Source: Pseudomonas sp. NFIX28
Lineage (GTDB): Bacteria; Pseudomonadota; Gammaproteobacteria; Pseudomonadales; Pseudomonadaceae
Length of the DNA stretch: 64,000 nt
Assembly: GCF_900107395.1 (NCBI RefSeq)
Contig: NZ_FNPW01000005.1
Span: forward strand, 373,948 to 437,947
Reading direction: 5' to 3'
Part shown: in pieces, positions 63,693 to 64,000 of the stretch
Layout of the letters: each line of letters opens with the position of its first letter
How positions within the stretch are numbered: the stretch's first letter is position 1
Made by a program: the position numbers and the translations under genes
The notes under the pieces: generated by a model
What the model was told of the DNA's origin: nothing
Database searches by the model: none
Seen by the model: only the letters and a program-made list of their open reading frames with translations

Positions 63693-64000
63693 ATGCTGGA
63701 TGCTAACGCTACCCATATTTCCCTGACGATCGAAGGCGCCTCGGTCGACCTTCAGGTCCTCGGTTTCGTTGGCCGCGAAGCCCTCAACCAGCCCTTCTGC
63801 TTCGATATCGAACTGGTCAGCGCGCGTCCCGACCTCAAGCTCGAAGAATTGCTGCACAAGCCGGCCTGCCTGACCTTCGGCAGTACGGGCAAAGGCCTGA
63901 TCCACGGCCTGGTATACCGCATCGCCCAGGGCGATTCCGGGCGCAAGCTGACCCGCTACAGCATCAGCCTGACCCCGCAGCTCAACTACCTGCGCCACAA
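63693..64000 (+). CDS. vgrG: VgrG / TssI type VI secretion spike protein, N-terminal part
   Basis: 102 residues visible, running off the window. MLDANATHISLTIEG starts a gp27-like domain (QVLGFVGREALNQPFCFDIE; LEELLHKPACLTF; GLIHGLVYRIAQ), the standard VgrG opening. The ATG at 63675 in the same frame is an alternative start. With no other T6SS genes next to it in view, it may head an orphan vgrG island with its own effector downstream. Confidence 0.9.
   Translation, partial: MLDANATHISLTIEGASVDLQVLGFVGREALNQPFCFDIELVSARPDLKLEELLHKPACLTFGSTGKGLIHGLVYRIAQGDSGRKLTRYSISLTPQLNYLRH

Overview
The window is chromosomal DNA of a fluorescent Pseudomonas. It has high GC, REP-type palindromes between genes, and gene orders typical of the genus: a hut cluster, glnA near ntrBC, and gpmI-envC-ctpA. 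About 45 kb is conserved core. About 17.7 kb is an integrated element that I interpret as a P4-like satellite or genomic island.

Core, left part (1-22 kb): a histidine-utilisation block (substrate-binding protein, NCS1 permease, hutU, hutD, hutC, and divergent hutF) with two palindromic sites that look like HutC operators. Next come two lipoproteins (Blc-type lipocalin and a BamE-like protein), a DUF924 protein, fbp, glgP, a YkgJ-type cysteine-cluster protein, typA and thiI. Then come glnA, a MORN/YwqK-like exported protein, a secreted chorismate mutase and a DUF4124 protein.

Core, middle (22-45 kb): ada; ntrB-ntrC; a 4-module repeat RNA that matches the position and promoter of the NtrC-dependent sRNA NrsZ; trmL; secB-grxC-rhodanese; gpmI-envC-ctpA-yibQ; a periplasmic binding protein; hisB-hisH-DUF2164-hisA-hisF; an OFA-type MFS transporter; panZ; asmA-mutY-yggX; and tRNA-Phe(GAA). 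The nitrogen genes form one circuit. Sigma-54 type promoters and/or NtrC-like sites precede glnA, ntrB and the NrsZ-like RNA.

Element (about 45.16-62.86 kb): inserted in the 3' end of tRNA-Phe, with a 24/23-bp att duplication, integrase arm-type repeats at both ends, a tyrosine integrase, an AlpA-type regulator, an HTH protein and a KilA-N protein. A leader with the architecture of the phage P1 C4 / P4 CI immunity RNAs follows. It heads a tightly overlapped operon of small proteins ending in a toprim primase and a DUF927 helicase-like ATPase. Right after the ATPase gene lies a cluster of GGCAAC/GTTGCC iterons. The cargo is AT-richer: an orphan lambda gpI-like tail assembly protein plus lipoprotein, a PD-(D/E)XK nuclease-like protein, a small ADP-ribosyltransferase-like protein, a Panacea antitoxin with its presumed toxin, a KTSC-like protein and a second KilA-N protein. 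Most cargo genes are separated by modules in which a 6-9 bp word is repeated directly two or three times at 9-13 bp spacing and then occurs once inverted. The word differs from module to module. This pattern is the least explained feature of the window.

After attR the core resumes with a bidirectional-looking hairpin, a DUF3077/DUF6124-like small protein, a structured non-coding stretch and the start of a vgrG (type VI secretion spike) cut by the window edge.

All calls come from reading the sequence and recalled family features. No database search was run.
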